Shown: one piece after another, positions 1 to 11,625 of the stretch
How the letters are laid out: the number at the start of each line of letters is the position of its first letter
Numbering within the stretch: position 1 is the first letter of the stretch
Assembly (NCBI RefSeq): GCF_049309525.1
Contig: NC_133369.1
Coordinates: forward strand, 10,687,963-10,751,962
Length of the DNA stretch: 64,000 nucleotides
Direction: 5' to 3'
Origin: Garra rufa
Lineage: Eukaryota > Chordata > Actinopteri > Cypriniformes > Cyprinidae
Program-made: the position numbers and the translations under genes
The notes under the pieces: model-generated
What the model saw: only the letters and a program-made list of their open reading frames with translations
What the model was told of the DNA's origin: nothing
The model's database searches: none

Positions 1-109
1 GAACGCAGCAACAAAAATCCCCCTCCAAAAACAGCGCGAGAAAAGTGAATATTCCCATAGATGAAAACGAAAGATGGTCGGTATGAATCCAATTGTTCGG
101 GCGCCAATT
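1..109 (-). mobile_element. 5' internal edge of an LTR retroelement with a tRNA-Lys-type primer binding site
   Basis: Read on the minus strand, the LTR ending at 110 is followed after three bases by TGGCGCCCGAACA (plus positions 94-106). This matches the 3' end of tRNA-Lys used as a minus-strand primer by many retroelements. The rest of the element would lie left of the window, so the proteins and the Gypsy or ERV assignment cannot be judged. No open frame of note is present in these 109 bases. Confidence 0.72.
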
Positions 110-433
110 TGTAACGTTATCCAGAGAGCCCACCCGGATGAAACACTGAGGAACAAAGAAAGAAAACTCGAGGCGATCAGCCGTTTTATGAGCCTTTATA
201 GTTGTTCGCGCTAGTGCACTCAAAACAGTAAACAAAACACTCTGGTAACGTGACAAATAAACAGAAAGAAAATTAGAGCATTGTAATACTCAGCAGCAGA
301 TCGCCCATCTCTCGCCTCACACTCCACTCTATCTCTGTGCGTGCGCGTTCACAAAACAGCGTTCAACCATAGAACATAATATATTTAAAGGGACCTTAAC
401 ATGAATAATAGTAACCATTAGGTGGCCGTTACA
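110..433 (-). mobile_element. Long terminal repeat (5' LTR) of the element at 1-109
   Basis: The 324 bp segment begins TGTAACG and ends CGTTACA, the short inverted termini expected of an LTR. A primer binding site abuts the inner end. On the minus strand a TTTAAATATATTATG stretch sits about 45 bases into the LTR and could be its TATA region. The outer flank at 434 is minisatellite sequence (AGTGCAAGTGC), so the element landed in the array; 434-438 (AGTGC) would be one half of a 5 bp target duplication whose partner lies outside the window. Confidence 0.7.
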
Positions 434-2350
434 AGTGCAAGTGCTATGGGACTCATTTTGTAGTTTAGGGTGATTTTGTTTCAAATTTCCTCAAAAACTA
501 TACAGTAAAATGTCTTGAAAATAACTACAGTGATAGTCAGGGTCACTCTGAATACAGACCAATTGAAAGAATGAGCTAACCTATAGAGGAACATTTTTTA
601 TGAGTGTTGGAAAATGGGAAACAGTGCAAATAACAGGATGCATTTTGTTGTTTAGGGTGATTTTGTTATTGTTTTTCTCCAAAACTATACAGTAATATGT
701 CTTGAAAATAACTACACTGATAGTCAGAGTCACCCTGAATACAGATGGAGTGAAAGAATGAGCTAACCTATAGAGGAACATTTTTTATGAGTGTTGGAAA
801 ATGGGATACAGTACAAGTGCTATAGGACTCATTTTGTTGTTTAGGGTGATTTTGTTTCTAATTTTCTCCAAAACTATACAGTAAAATGTCTTGAAAATAA
901 TTACAGTGATAGTCAGGGTCACTCTGAATACAGATCAATTGAAAGAATGAGCTAACCTATAAAGGAATATTTTTATGAGTGTTGGAAAATGGGATACAGT
1001 GCAAGTGCTATAGGACTCATTTTGTAGTTTAGAGTGATTTTGTTTCTAATTTTCTCCAAAAGTATACAGTAAAATGTCTTGAAAATAACTACAGTGATAG
1101 TCAGGGTCACTCTGAGTACAGATGGAGTGAAAGAATGAGCTAACCTATAAAGGAATATTTTTTATGAGTGTTGGAAAATGGGAAACAGTGCAAATAACAG
1201 GATGCATTTTGTTGTTTAGGGTGATTTTGTTATTGTTTTTCTCCAAAACTATACAGTAATATGTCTTGAAAATACCTACAGTGAAAGTCAGGGTCACTCT
1301 GAATACAGATGGAGTGAAAGAATGAGCTAACCTATAGAGGAACATTTTTTATGAGTGTTGGAAAATGGGATACAGTGCAAGTGCTATAGGACTCATTTTG
1401 TTGTTTAGGGTGATTTTGTTATTGTTTTTCTCCAAAACTATACAGTAAAATGTCTTGAAAATAACTACACTGATAGTCAGAGTCACCCTGAATACAGATG
1501 GAGTGAAAGAATGAGCTAACCTATAGAGGAACATTTTTTATGAGTGTTGGAAAATGGGATACAGTACAAGTGCTATAGGACTCATTTTGTTGTTTAGGGT
1601 GATTTTGTTTCTAATTTTCTCCAAAACTATACAGTAAAATGTCTTGAAAATAACTACAGTGATAGTCAGGGTCACTCTGAGTACAGATGGAGTGAAAGAA
1701 TGAGCTAACCTATAGGGGAATATTTTTTATGAGTGTTGGAAAATGGGATACAGTGTAAGTGCTATAGGACTCATTTTGTTGTTTAGGGTGATTTTGTTTC
1801 TAATTTTCTCCAAAACTATACAGTAAAATGTCTAGAAAATAATGACAGTGATAGTCAGGGTCACTCTGAATACAGATGGAGTGAAAGAATGAGCTAACCT
1901 ATAAAGGAATATTTTTTATGAGTGTTGGAAAATGGGATACAGTGTAAGTGCTATAGGACTCATTTTGTTGTTTAGGGTGATTTTGTTTCAAATGTTCTCC
2001 AAAACTGTACAGTAAAATGTCTTGAAAATAACTACAGTGATAGTCAGGGTCACTCTGAGTACAGATGGAGTGAAAGAATGAGCTAACCTATAGAGGGATA
2101 TTTTTTATGAGTGTTGGAAAACGGGATACAGTGCAAATAACAGGATGCATTTTGTTGTTTAGGGTGATTTTGTTATTGTTTTTCTCCAAAACTATACAGT
2201 AAAATGTCTTGAAAATAATTACAGTGATAGTCAGGGTCACTCTGAATACAGATCAATTGAAAGAATGAGCTAACCTATGGAGGAACATTTTTTATGAGTG
2301 TTGGAAAATGGGATACAGTGCTAGGAGCTATTTTGTTGTTTAGGGTGACT
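434..2350. repeat. Minisatellite, unit 187-189 bp, about 10 copies
   Basis: The string GAGTGTTGGAAAA recurs near 602, 789, 977, 1166, 1353, 1542, 1731, 1920, 2109 and 2296, giving a period of 187-189 bp. Most units contain CAAGTGCTATAGGACTC, while the units starting near 602, 1166 and 2109 carry CAAATAACAGGATGC instead, so at least two unit types are interspersed. The repeated 61-66 residue open frames on the minus strand recur with the repeat and are not genes. Confidence 0.95.
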
Positions 2351-2369
2351 TTCTTCTAGTTTTGTATTG

Positions 2370-2381
2370 TATATGTATATG

Positions 2382-2460
<79 letters not shown>

Positions 2461-2465
2461 TACAA
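2370..2465. repeat. Compound TA/CA microsatellite
   Basis: A run of TA dinucleotides (about 2383-2414) passes directly into a run of CA dinucleotides (about 2415-2455). It lies at the right end of the minisatellite. Confidence 0.95.
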
Positions 2466-2943
2466 ACATTAAAATAAAAGATTAAATAAAACACTTTTAT
2501 ATTAACATTTATTAACATTAATAAATTATTTTAATAATGTACAAATACAAACGTTTATGCACAAAATTACATAAACTAAAAGGAAACGCCGGTGTGACGG
2601 CTTTTTCTTCTTCTATATATAGTCAGTGAGAGAGAGAGAGCCTACACACACACAAATATCAAAATAAAAAAACGGAATAAAACACATTAATATTATTAAT
2701 TTTTTACATTATCAAATTATTTAGAATAATTAGATACAATATAAACGTTTATGGACTAATGTAATGTATTTATAAACATACGAATAAAAAGTATATAGGA
2801 AACGCCGGTTTGACAGCTTCTTTACATGCATTTGACCTGCTCTCAGTACCCGTACCGTAAGTGCACGATTACACGCGCAAGTTAAAAAAAAAGTGCGGCT
2901 GGCTTGACAGTGTATTTTAAGGCGCGGCTGGCTTGACCGCAGT
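2461..2943. repeat. AT-rich segment with a diverged tandem duplication
   Basis: Two related segments, about 2461-2650 and 2650-2830, share ATAAAACAC near the start, AAACGTTTATG in the middle and GGAAACGCCGGT near the end. The remainder to 2943 has GTGCGGCTGGCTTGACAG and GGCGCGGCTGGCTTGACCG, a second short duplication. No gene is seen. Confidence 0.6.
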
Positions 2944-3264
2944 AGTTTGCACCTGTCCTCCAAACATACTTCATTGTCTTTTTGCCATTTTATATCACTA
3001 GCATTTTAAACAGTTTAGACGTTTTGTCAACGGTTAAACTTGTTGACACAGTGTGAATATAGAGTGGAATATGTATCTCAGATAAAGATACATTTTTAAG
3101 TTTACACTGAGAACTGACATTTGAATGCACATCTTGTCAAATCTGAGAACACTTTGAGACCTAAATGTGTGAAATCACTGTGGTCTTTTCTGAGTGGAAA
3201 GAAGACTTCTTAATTCAATTTTAATTGCTAGAAGAGATAGAAGTGAGATAAATAGGCTATATAG

Positions 3265-4403
3265 TAGGGTTGTCACGATACCATAAAAATGACTTACGAT
3301 ACTATACCAGCTGAAGTATCACGATACCAAGTAGTATCACGATACCATGCAGTATTCTGTTAATTTAAAATTCAAATCTACAAAATGAATTAAAAAAATT
3401 CATAAATAAAAAGATGCAAATGAAAACAGGCAAGATTTTTCTCTGAATACTTCACTAATGTGAATAAATGACTGGCTATTGTTATCCATGAAATCATGTC
3501 AACAAAAGTCATCTGAGCACTGCACAGAAGCTTCATAGAGTGACATTTAGATGTGGTATTTATGCATTTAGACTGTACTTATAATTGCATAAATAATGTT
3601 ATAAGATAAATGTTTTAAATACAAAACTCTGAATATAGAAATATGTTGGGAAAGAATGGAACATGACGGGAAACTTAAAACCGCCAGCAGATGGCAGCAG
3701 TGTTCATGATTGAATCACTGAGTTGTTCAAAAGATTCTTTCAAAACGGCTGAATCATTCAGGGGTGAATCAAATGACTCGTTTTTATGAATGGCTTAGTG
3801 AATCAGTGATTCGCCCAAACTAACGCGAATTCAGATTCGAACACAGAAACGAAACTAAAACATCTTGCTCGTGTCTTATTGCTGAACTGTCACGAGCATT
3901 TTTGCTGCCATATCTTAAAATTTCCAAGTTAGCAGCTTGTATATTAAAACGTATTAATTTATAATTTTAAAAATACATTAAAATTCTGTCTAGTAAAATA
4001 TTTTGATGTTTAATAATTGATTCTTGGGCTGATATTTTTTAAATAACATTAGACAGTCGTCTGAATCAGACCCTCTCTTCTGAAACTGCAGCGTGAACAA
4101 GGACGTGCGCGTGCAGCTTCTCATTTCAAACTGAACTGAAGCATGGTGAAACACTGAATAGCATATAAAGCCTATACACTGCTTGTACTACACAAAGCAC
4201 AGCAGAAAGACATTTTGGCAGTCAACTTTGTTTCTGCTGGCGTGCATGAACGTTTTAAACAGTGTTCCTGCCGTGCATACAACATATCTTATGGTGCTAC
4301 CGTTTGGACGATACTACCGTTTCAAAAATGCAATGGCACCGCGGGTATTTGTAAGCTTTAGTATCGCGATACTACCGTAGTACCGGTATACCGTGCAACC
4401 CTA
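3265..4403. mobile_element. Non-autonomous hAT-type transposon, 1139 bp
   Basis: Termini are TAGGGTTG and CAACCCTA, flanked by a perfect 8 bp target duplication CTATATAG (3257-3264 and 4404-4411). Copy 2 of the surrounding block shows the uninterrupted site, a single CTATATAG near 24833. Both ends contain further inverted motifs around CACGATACC and GGTATACC. No transposase frame is visible. An 8 bp duplication with TAGGG termini fits the hAT superfamily. Confidence 0.93.
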
Positions 4404-4404
4404 C

Positions 4405-5720
4405 TATATAGACCATTTCAAGGACGTAAACAATAACAAGCGCGTTGGAACGCTACTGCGCATGTCTGGTCCTGAAGCGTTTCCGATAGCGCCATTTCTC
4501 CGATCTGTCAATACAAGCGCATACTTTTTAAGTCTAGCGAAAACGCTACAGTTAAGGTAAAAAGCTGCTCATTATCTAATCGATGCTGCGTACGTGTACA
4601 CGGGAGATTGCGCTAAAAGCATATGGCAGTCTGGATGCGAACGGAAATGTTACGAACATTTATTCGTACAATGGATGACATCAGTCTGAAGCAAGACAGT
4701 GCAACTTACTTCATGTTTTGTCCCTAAGATATCCGGAGAGGTTATTCGTGATTAATTCACTTGCATTGCTTGGTCAGTCTGTATTTCTATGCAAATATTC
4801 ATATTTATAAGTACATTACTTTTCACAATGTGTATCGTTTCAATGCAACGTTAAAGGTTATATCAGCGATTTCTAGCCTGAAACATAAAGTGTCAAATTC
4901 AGCTGACCTTTCATCACGATCCGCTCGCTGCCTGCCCCATAAATTGTCTGTGAAAAAACCGCGTCTCTCTGGTCAGCCTAGGGTCCGAGATATGCCCAAA
5001 AAAAAACAATCGGCACTACCAACCTTTCCACAGATAAACAAACAGTGTTCCAACCAATCAGCGTCAGGGGTTTGGTGTTGTGGACTTTCGCTCCGCCTCC
5101 CTCACATCCCTGCACCAGTAGGAAAGTCCACAACACCAAACCCCTGACGCTGATTGGTTGGAACACTGTTTGTTTATCTGTGGAATAGTTGATAGCGCCG
5201 ATTGTTTTTTTGGCATATCTCGGACCCTAGGCTGACCAGAGAGACGCGGTTTTTTCACAGACAATTTATGGGGCAGGCAGCAAGCAGATCGTGAAGAAAG
5301 GTCAGCTGAAATTGACACTTTATGTTTTAGGCTAGAAATCGCTGATACAACCTTTAAATGTATGCAATTAAACTAGCGCTCCATGCTATTAGTAACGTTA
5401 CTTATTTCATTTATTTCAAAATGTGTTTAGTTTGGTCAAGTTCATTGCTAACGTAATCTGTCGGTCCAGACAAACATTTTGAGTACTATAGACTGCCAAA
5501 AGTTAGCTTACTAAGTCCTTCTCTATATAATTTAGCAGCTTCCACACATTTTTCCCATATTTTACACAGTGTAAATTAGCAGAAAAACTTATTCAGTAGT
5601 ACATTAACCGTGCAATCCATGCTGTTGTTTACAACTGAGTATCACCAATATGGCTGCGCATCCGGGTAACTGACCAAACCGTGATGTAAGTGCAAACTCT
5701 CTATATATTTTGTGACTTTT
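4405..5720. repeat. Interspersed repeat family member, interrupted by a TTAA palindrome
   Basis: The stretch from ACCATTTCAAGGACGTAAAC to about GTAAGTGCAAACTCTC is present in both duplicated copies (copy 2 about 24834-25590). A diverged third copy runs in reverse orientation at about 22203-22790, sharing the GACTGCCAAAAGTTA and CAATATGGC parts. It is therefore a dispersed repeat rather than unique DNA. Superfamily is not clear. Confidence 0.55.
4855..5353. mobile_element. Palindromic TTAA-flanked MITE (piggyBac-like), 499 bp
   Basis: Nearly the whole element is one imperfect palindrome whose arms of over 200 bases meet near 5100. Ends are AGGTTATATCAGCGATTTC and its inverted partner, flanked by TTAA at 4851-4854 and 5354-5357. 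Copy 2 has the empty site, one TTAA at 25277-25280. TTAA duplication is characteristic of piggyBac-type transposition. The matching 128 and 84 residue frames on opposite strands are simply the two arms. Confidence 0.9.
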
Positions 5721-6549
5721 TTACTTGATTTGAGTACGTAGAATTAAAAAAGCTGAATTCACATGCATGTTTCTTTATCTGGCAAATCTGTTAGGATGAA
5801 AATGGAGAGTCTTGTACCTGTACAATGTCATTAGGTTTACATAGCGATTTATACAGGTCTAGATGAGCACACTCCATCTATCGCGTTTGTAGACTCAGCA
5901 GTGTTTATGAAGGTCTTTATTTGTTAATCTGCATGAGCAAATCGTCCCCCTGTGCTTTGATTTATTGATTAGATGGAAGGCAGTGAACAGAGGACAACAG
6001 CGGCCTGTGATGATCTGAAATGAGTGTAAACACAGCGTTCAGAATCAACAGCAGGGCTGTTTACACGTCTGCCGCAATTGCGAGGGGAATTTCCATAATC
6101 ACGTTGTGTTTCTGCAGGCTTCATTTGACCTCTGTTAGTCCCCGGAGTTGTTGTCAGGTTTAAAGAGTTTCTGTAAGAATCAGGTAAAAGATGATGAGAG
6201 CGCAGCGAAGGATGAGTCACCTCGCTGCAGACGCACAGTGATTAAAGACCACAGAAAAGCCTTCCAACACACATGATTTGTTTGTTTCTGTGCGGGTGAT
6301 TGTGGGAGGAGAATGAGGATGAATCAGAATTTGCTTTGTAATATTGTACCTCTTTGTTCCATTTAAGCGGATGTTATAAGGTGATAAAAAGCTCTTATGG
6401 AAATGTACCATGGTTTTTAGACATGTACAGAGGAACTTAGTATGTTATATGGTAAAAATCTTACATTTAAATAATTTTATATCACTTTACACAATAGTTA
6501 TTGCTTCAAAACAGCTTTATGGAATATAAATGTGTATATATACACATAT

Positions 6550-7640
6550 ACATTTATACTCTGCCATTTAAAGGTTAGGGTTCAGTAAGATTTTTTTGTT
6601 TTTCTTTTAGAAGAAGTTTCTTATGCTCATCAAGGCTGCATCCAGATAAATATTGTGAAATATTATTTTAATGTAAAATATCTGTTTTCTATGTGAATAT
6701 ATTTTAAAATGTAATTTATTCCTGTGATGTAAAGCTGATTTTTTAGCATTATTACTCCAGTCATCAGTGTCACATGATCCTTCAGAAAGCATTGTAGGCT
6801 AATATTTATTATCCAAGTTGAAAACAGCTGTGCTGCTTAATATTTTGTTGGAACCTGTGATACTTTTTTCAGGATTCTTAAACAATAAAAATATGAATAA
6901 TATAATAATATTTTGTAACAATATAAACTACCATTTAAAAGTTTGTGGTCGGTAATTTTTTATTCTTTCTTTTTTTGAAAGAAATTCATATTTTTATTCA
7001 CCAGTGATGACTTTTATTGTTAGAAAATATTTATATTTTGAATAAATACTGTTCTTTTTAACTTTTTATTCATCCTAAAAAAAAGAATAATAGGTTACAG
7101 AAAAAGCAGCACTGCTTTGCATCACAGGAATAAATTATATTTTAAAATATATTAAAATAGAAAACCATAATGTTGAACTGAAATAATATTTCACAGTATT
7201 CAATTTTTTTCTGTTTTTTTTTTATCATGAAAAATGCAGCCTTGATGAGCTATGAGAATTCTTTAAAAGCATTAAAAATCTTACTGATCCCAAACTTTTG
7301 AACAGCAGTGTATATACTGTACAAATTAATAGTTTTATTCATCAAGGATGCATCAAATTGAACAAAAAATGTTAAGCAGCACAACTGTTTTCCAGAATAT
7401 CAGCATATTAAAATGATTTTTGAAGGATCATGTGATACTAAAGACTGGAGTAATGACTGCACAAAATTAACAATATTATTTTTACTGTATTTGTTAAAAA
7501 ATACAGTAAATGCAGGCCTGATAAAAAAACATTAAAAAACTACTATTTTATAACTGAAAGAGAAAATAGTTGTTTTAAATTGTAATAATATTTAAAATTT
7601 GTATTGTATTTTTGATTAAATACAGTAAATGCAGTCTTGA
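6550..7640. mobile_element. Compound of AT-rich interspersed repeats (CTTACTGATCCCAAACTTTTGAA family)
   Basis: The segment joins inverted and direct pieces of a repeat marked by CTTACTGATCCCAAACTTTT, GGATCATGTGATACT and ATGCAGCCTTGATGAGC. The reverse form is at 6607-6900 and the forward form at about 6990-7316. A further piece at 7317-7640 contains GGATGCATCAAATTG and AAGACTGGAGTAATGAC. The same family recurs at 14735-16022, 26440-27530 and 54413-54870. I know it as common in cyprinid introns but cannot name the family. Confidence 0.7.
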
Positions 7641-7642
7641 TC

Positions 7643-8040
7643 ACTGCAAAAAATGCTTTTCTTACTTAGATTTTTTTGTATCTAATATCTAAAAATTCTT
7701 AAATCAAGAAGGATTTTCTAGACGAGTAGAAATGAAAAAAAAAGTTTTCCGAAATTAAGTGTTTAATCAAAATTAAGTGCTTTTTTGCTTAAAACAAGCA
7801 AAAAAATCTGCCAATGGAGTAAGAAAAATAATCTTGTTTTCTGTTTGAAATACGATTCTTTTGCTTACCCCATTGGCAGATTTTTTTGTATGTTCTAAGC
7901 AAAAACTCACTTAATTTTGACTTTTTTTTTTTTTTTTCAGAAAACAAGACAATAATTTTTACTCATCTAGAAAATCCTTTTTGATTTAAGAATTTTTAGA
8001 TAATTTGGCTGGAAACAAGACATTTTTCAAGACTATTTAA
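7643..8040. mobile_element. Palindromic MITE
   Basis: Arms carrying CTAAAAATTCTTAAATCAA and GATTTTCTAGACGAG on the left pair with CTCATCTAGAAAATCC and TTGATTTAAGAATTTTTAG on the right. The centre has AAAAAATCTGCCAATGGAG facing CCCATTGGCAGATTTTTTT. No coding capacity is seen. The copy at about 27532-27935 differs mostly in homopolymer length. Confidence 0.8.
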
Positions 8041-9952
8041 AAAAAAAACCACTTAGATACTTATCATTAGTGAAAGGAAGACTTCACATACAGTGAGTCT
8101 TTAGTCGTACCATAGTTTGAGAAGCATAGTCTTAGGGGGAAAAAAATCACATTAAATTTTTTACACTTGATTCAGTAGGCCACAATTCCCAATGGAAAGC
8201 AGGATTCAAAAAAAAAAAAAAAAAGACAAGCCATCAAAGTGCCAGCAAGCTGCTTCCCACGTCTCCCCAGTCGCCGTCTCATCCATATTGTTTATCTTCT
8301 TGTTATTCATTTTCTGTGCAAGAAATTGACCGTAAGCCCTCCTCTCTGTTGTTTGTTGATGTTTCTGCATTGAATTCTTACATTGCTTTGTGGGAGAGTT
8401 TGTAGAAGAACAGAGACTTTGGGGTGGTTGTTTAAAGTCAACCTAGTCTGCAGTTAGTTGTGTAAACTGCAAGTCTTTAAATGTACTCAAGGTGACTTGC
8501 TTCTGTCTTGTAGTGTTCACTGGCCCTTCCATTTCAATGTCAATAGCACAGTTTTCTCAACAAGCTTGCCACTGCCCTCTGAAACCTCACCACACACACA
8601 GTCCATGCCACTTTATTTTGGAGCGATGCAATGCTTTTGATGAAATCACTGTAAATTTGTGGAACGCTTAGACCAGAGGGATGACTCACTGCTGAGAAGA
8701 GGAAATACAATAAAATGAAATAACCTTCTGAACGTGCCACGTTTCCCTCAGCACAGACCTCTGCTTCCGCTGCTGTTGTGGGCTTATGGCCTGAACGCTG
8801 AATAAAGAACTGTTTGTTTTTTTCATACCTACTGCAGGTATCACAGCTTTTATGATTACAACTATTTTTTTTTCTTCAACATGCTTTGTCTGTTTTTTTT
8901 TTTTCACATCTCCTCCCACACGTGTCTCAGATGTGTTGGGTTAAAAATAGAGTAGATTAAACCAGCATGTGAAGATCAGAGTGTGAAAGTCATAGTGGAA
9001 TACCGAACAGGAGAAAGTCCCATGATTCAGTGCTGTTCATCAATGCCATGTCTCTGTGTTTTCCCAGAACTCCACAACAGACAGCTCTTAAAATAGACCA
9101 ATGTATTGTGTGTCTGTGGACTTTAAAACATTAAAAGAAATACAACAACAAAGCATTGACACAACTGTACACATATGTATACTATACTCTTTGTCCCCAC
9201 ACTGTGTGTGTAAAAACATTTAAATTAAATAAAAAATAGTTTACTTCCTTTAATCACAGCAGTCTTTAAGATCTGTTGTTAAATGTCCAATTTCTGTTTT
9301 TGAAAAACTTTGGCACTTTATTTTCTTGTTGTTGTTATTTTAAATGAGCCATAATTTCCCCGTATTTTAAATTTAATTTAATTTAATTTAATTTAAACTT
9401 TTATTTGAAGTTAACTTTTAGTTTTTATCCATAGCAATACTAGCACTGGACCTCATTCAGAAAACATTTTTTTTCATAAATGATTTGTGGAATTAATTAA
9501 ATTGAATTTAATTCAAAGCAATAATTTTCATATTAATAGATTAATAAATTATGCAAATGTTTTTTTTTTTTCATGCTTGTGTTTCATGTTTCTGTGTAAT
9601 TTTTTGTATCAATACATTTTTGATGATTTTTGCGTTTAATTTTAATGTTAGTGAACGTTTTGACATGAAGTTGATGTCTTCTTTAGAAAAGTACTTTGTG
9701 AAAGGTCAATTCATGACCTTTGGCCTAAGGAGGATTGTAATTTTAGAGATTTCTAGAAGGAGAAATGTGCATTTGCTCTCTTGACTCGCAAAATGTGCTT
9801 CCAACGATAGTTGAGGTGTTGGAGATGAGCACGTCTCTAGAAGCCAAAGAGCAAATTCATGTGCTTTTTCTGTCTGCTCCCAAAATATTGCACTTCCAAA
9901 TTCTTCCAAGTGAATATTACTTAGGACAGTTTTTTTTATTTATATATATATA

Positions 9953-10237
9953 TGGAAGCCTGTTTCTGCCACTGAATAAAAAATAAAAAAGACTTTTTAT
10001 CTCGCAGTTCTGACTTTTTTTCTCTCAATTGCGTGTTTACATCTAGCAATTCTGACTTTTTTCTCTCAGTTGCATTATATATACTCGCAATTGCAAGTTA
10101 AAGTCAGAATTGTGGAATATAAACTCAAAATTTTTACTTTTGCAATTGCAAGTTTATATTTTGCAATTCTGACATTTTTCTTAGAATCGCATTATATAAA
10201 CTTTATCTACAATTGCAAGTTATAAAGTCCATTTTAT

Positions 10238-10312
<75 letters not shown>

Positions 10313-10374
10313 TTCTTATATATTATATATTAATTTTATTATAAAGTCAGAATCGTAAGATATAAACTCAAAAT
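9953..10374. repeat. Palindromic short-motif array with conserved head, plus TA microsatellite
   Basis: The head TGGAAGCCTGTTTCTGCC followed by ACTGAATAAAAAATAAAAAAG leads into irregular repeats of CAATTCTGAC, TTGCAAGTT and their complements. The same head begins arrays at 29898 and 38658. A long TA run lies at about 10240-10306. The array resumes at 11581 because the hAT element at 10375 sits inside it. Confidence 0.8.
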
Positions 10375-11580
10375 TAGGGATGCAACGAAATGAAAATTCT
10401 TGGCCAAAACCGAAAATGAGGAAACCAAGGCCGAAAACCGAAACACCGAAAGAATTATGCCAATTATTAATACCATTGCATTTATGGCTATGACTGTGTA
10501 CTAATCTTACTAAAAATCAAGGCATTGCGATTGCATAAATTAATATTAAAGTTTAAAAGAATAAATCAATTATGTTAATTTAAACAATTATTATCAATCA
10601 AATATTACTTAAATAACATATACATATATTTTCCTGCCTTTGTTTAAATTGTTAAAATTTTTATAACACATTATCTTGTGGATCCATCAGTTCACATTTA
10701 CATCTCTACGTGTTTCTCTTCCAGCAGGAGGCGCTTTCAGAATGGTACACAAAGCAGCGCAGCAAATGACTTTGAAACGTGCAGCGCTCATATTTATTCA
10801 ATGGATAGCCTTTTGAAATTTCATCGCAATTCTTGTCTTTCAGTCCCCACATTTAAGAGCACCTGAAATCATAATTAAGACTTTCTTAACCCCTAATAAC
10901 ATTGCAGTCATCAATGAAAATTAAGAGCTTTATTTCAAGAACTTTCAAAAACAACCCTTACACAAAATACGTTTCTTTTTATTTTTTTCTCACCATGTTC
11001 GGGGCACAAGAAAAATATTAGGGAACTAAATTAATATCAGCATATGAAGTATAACCGTCTCTCATTGTCTCTGAGAGAATGCACGTCAGATGCTGAAAGC
11101 ACTGTCAGTTTTTACTTTCACTTTAACATATTGCGCAGTTTTCACGTTGCTTGTGTGATATCCATTGGGTCACCTCCATGGTTTAAAACATAAATATTTA
11201 TAAAAAGACAGTACATAGAAAAGACATATCTTTAAAATATTGTGACGTAACACCAACGTACAGTAAAGCCATTGTTTTTCACTCACTGAAAGCTACATCT
11301 GTCTCGATCTCTGCTCTCATCACTGGCTGCACACACGACTGCAGACACACCCCCTCTTGAAATTTCGGCATTACAAGTTTTGCAAATCGCTATCTGTGGG
11401 TCTTTCTCAGATATACTGAAATAAGTCCACACCGCAGACGTTTGTTCAGACAAGCACGTGCAGGCCGCGGTTTCTGTTTGCGTCAACACACTGTTTCGGT
11501 CGTATTGTTTCGGGGAAAAAATTTTAAAAATCCACTTTCGGCCGAAAATTTTCGGTGGCCGAATATTCGGGGCATCCCTA
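10375..11580 (-). mobile_element. hAT-type transposon remnant, 1206 bp
   Basis: Termini TAGGGATGCA and GGCATCCCTA are flanked by a perfect 8 bp duplication CTCAAAAT (10367-10374 and 11581-11588). Both ends are rich in CCGAAAA/TTTTCGG inverted motifs. The equivalent element is present in copy 2 (30308-31516), so insertion preceded the duplication or the split of the two haplotypes. The interior is AT-rich and mostly non-coding. Confidence 0.92.
11349..11434 (-). pseudogene. BED zinc-finger remnant of a hAT transposase
   Basis: On the minus strand the frame reads a VWTYF motif, then CKTC, then ISRGG: the W-x-YF, C-x2-C and S-R-G-G features of BED fingers found at the N-terminus of many hAT transposases. 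The open frame is only 100 residues (11283-11585), its first 50 codons come from the terminal repeat, and no His pair or catalytic domain follows. The copy at 31306-31521 is further damaged by a frameshift in the C-x2-C region. Confidence 0.6.
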
Positions 11581-11625
11581 CTCAAAATTCTTCCTTTTAC
11601 CTTATCAATTGCAAGTTTATATCTT

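Larger units (their letters stand above)
2944..11625. repeat. Duplicated block, copy 1 (partner 24512-31561)
   Basis: Sequence from AGTTTGCACCTGTCC onward matches 24512 onward nearly base for base up to the N run. In an 850-base stretch compared by eye I counted about five differences. Copy 1 is longer mainly because of two insertions (3265-4403 and 4855-5353). Outside the known elements, 5730-6550 and 8050-9300 hold no supportable gene; an open frame at 8520-8672 follows an acceptor-like TCTTGTAG but resembles nothing I recognise. Confidence 0.93.

Noticed and set aside
581..1534. Repeated 61-66 residue minus-strand frames beginning MFLYRLAHSF
   Set aside because: They recur with the 188 bp minisatellite unit and have no independent coding evidence.
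434..2350. CRISPR-like regular repeat
   Set aside because: The units are about 188 bp and contiguous with no unique spacers, in vertebrate DNA.
4761..5318. Matching frames of 128 and 84 codons on opposite strands
   Set aside because: They are the two arms of the TTAA palindrome read from each side.
8520..8672. 51-codon open stretch after an acceptor-like TCTTGTAG
   Set aside because: It is present in both duplicated copies but lacks a donor, a recognisable peptide or codon bias, so it is too weak to annotate.
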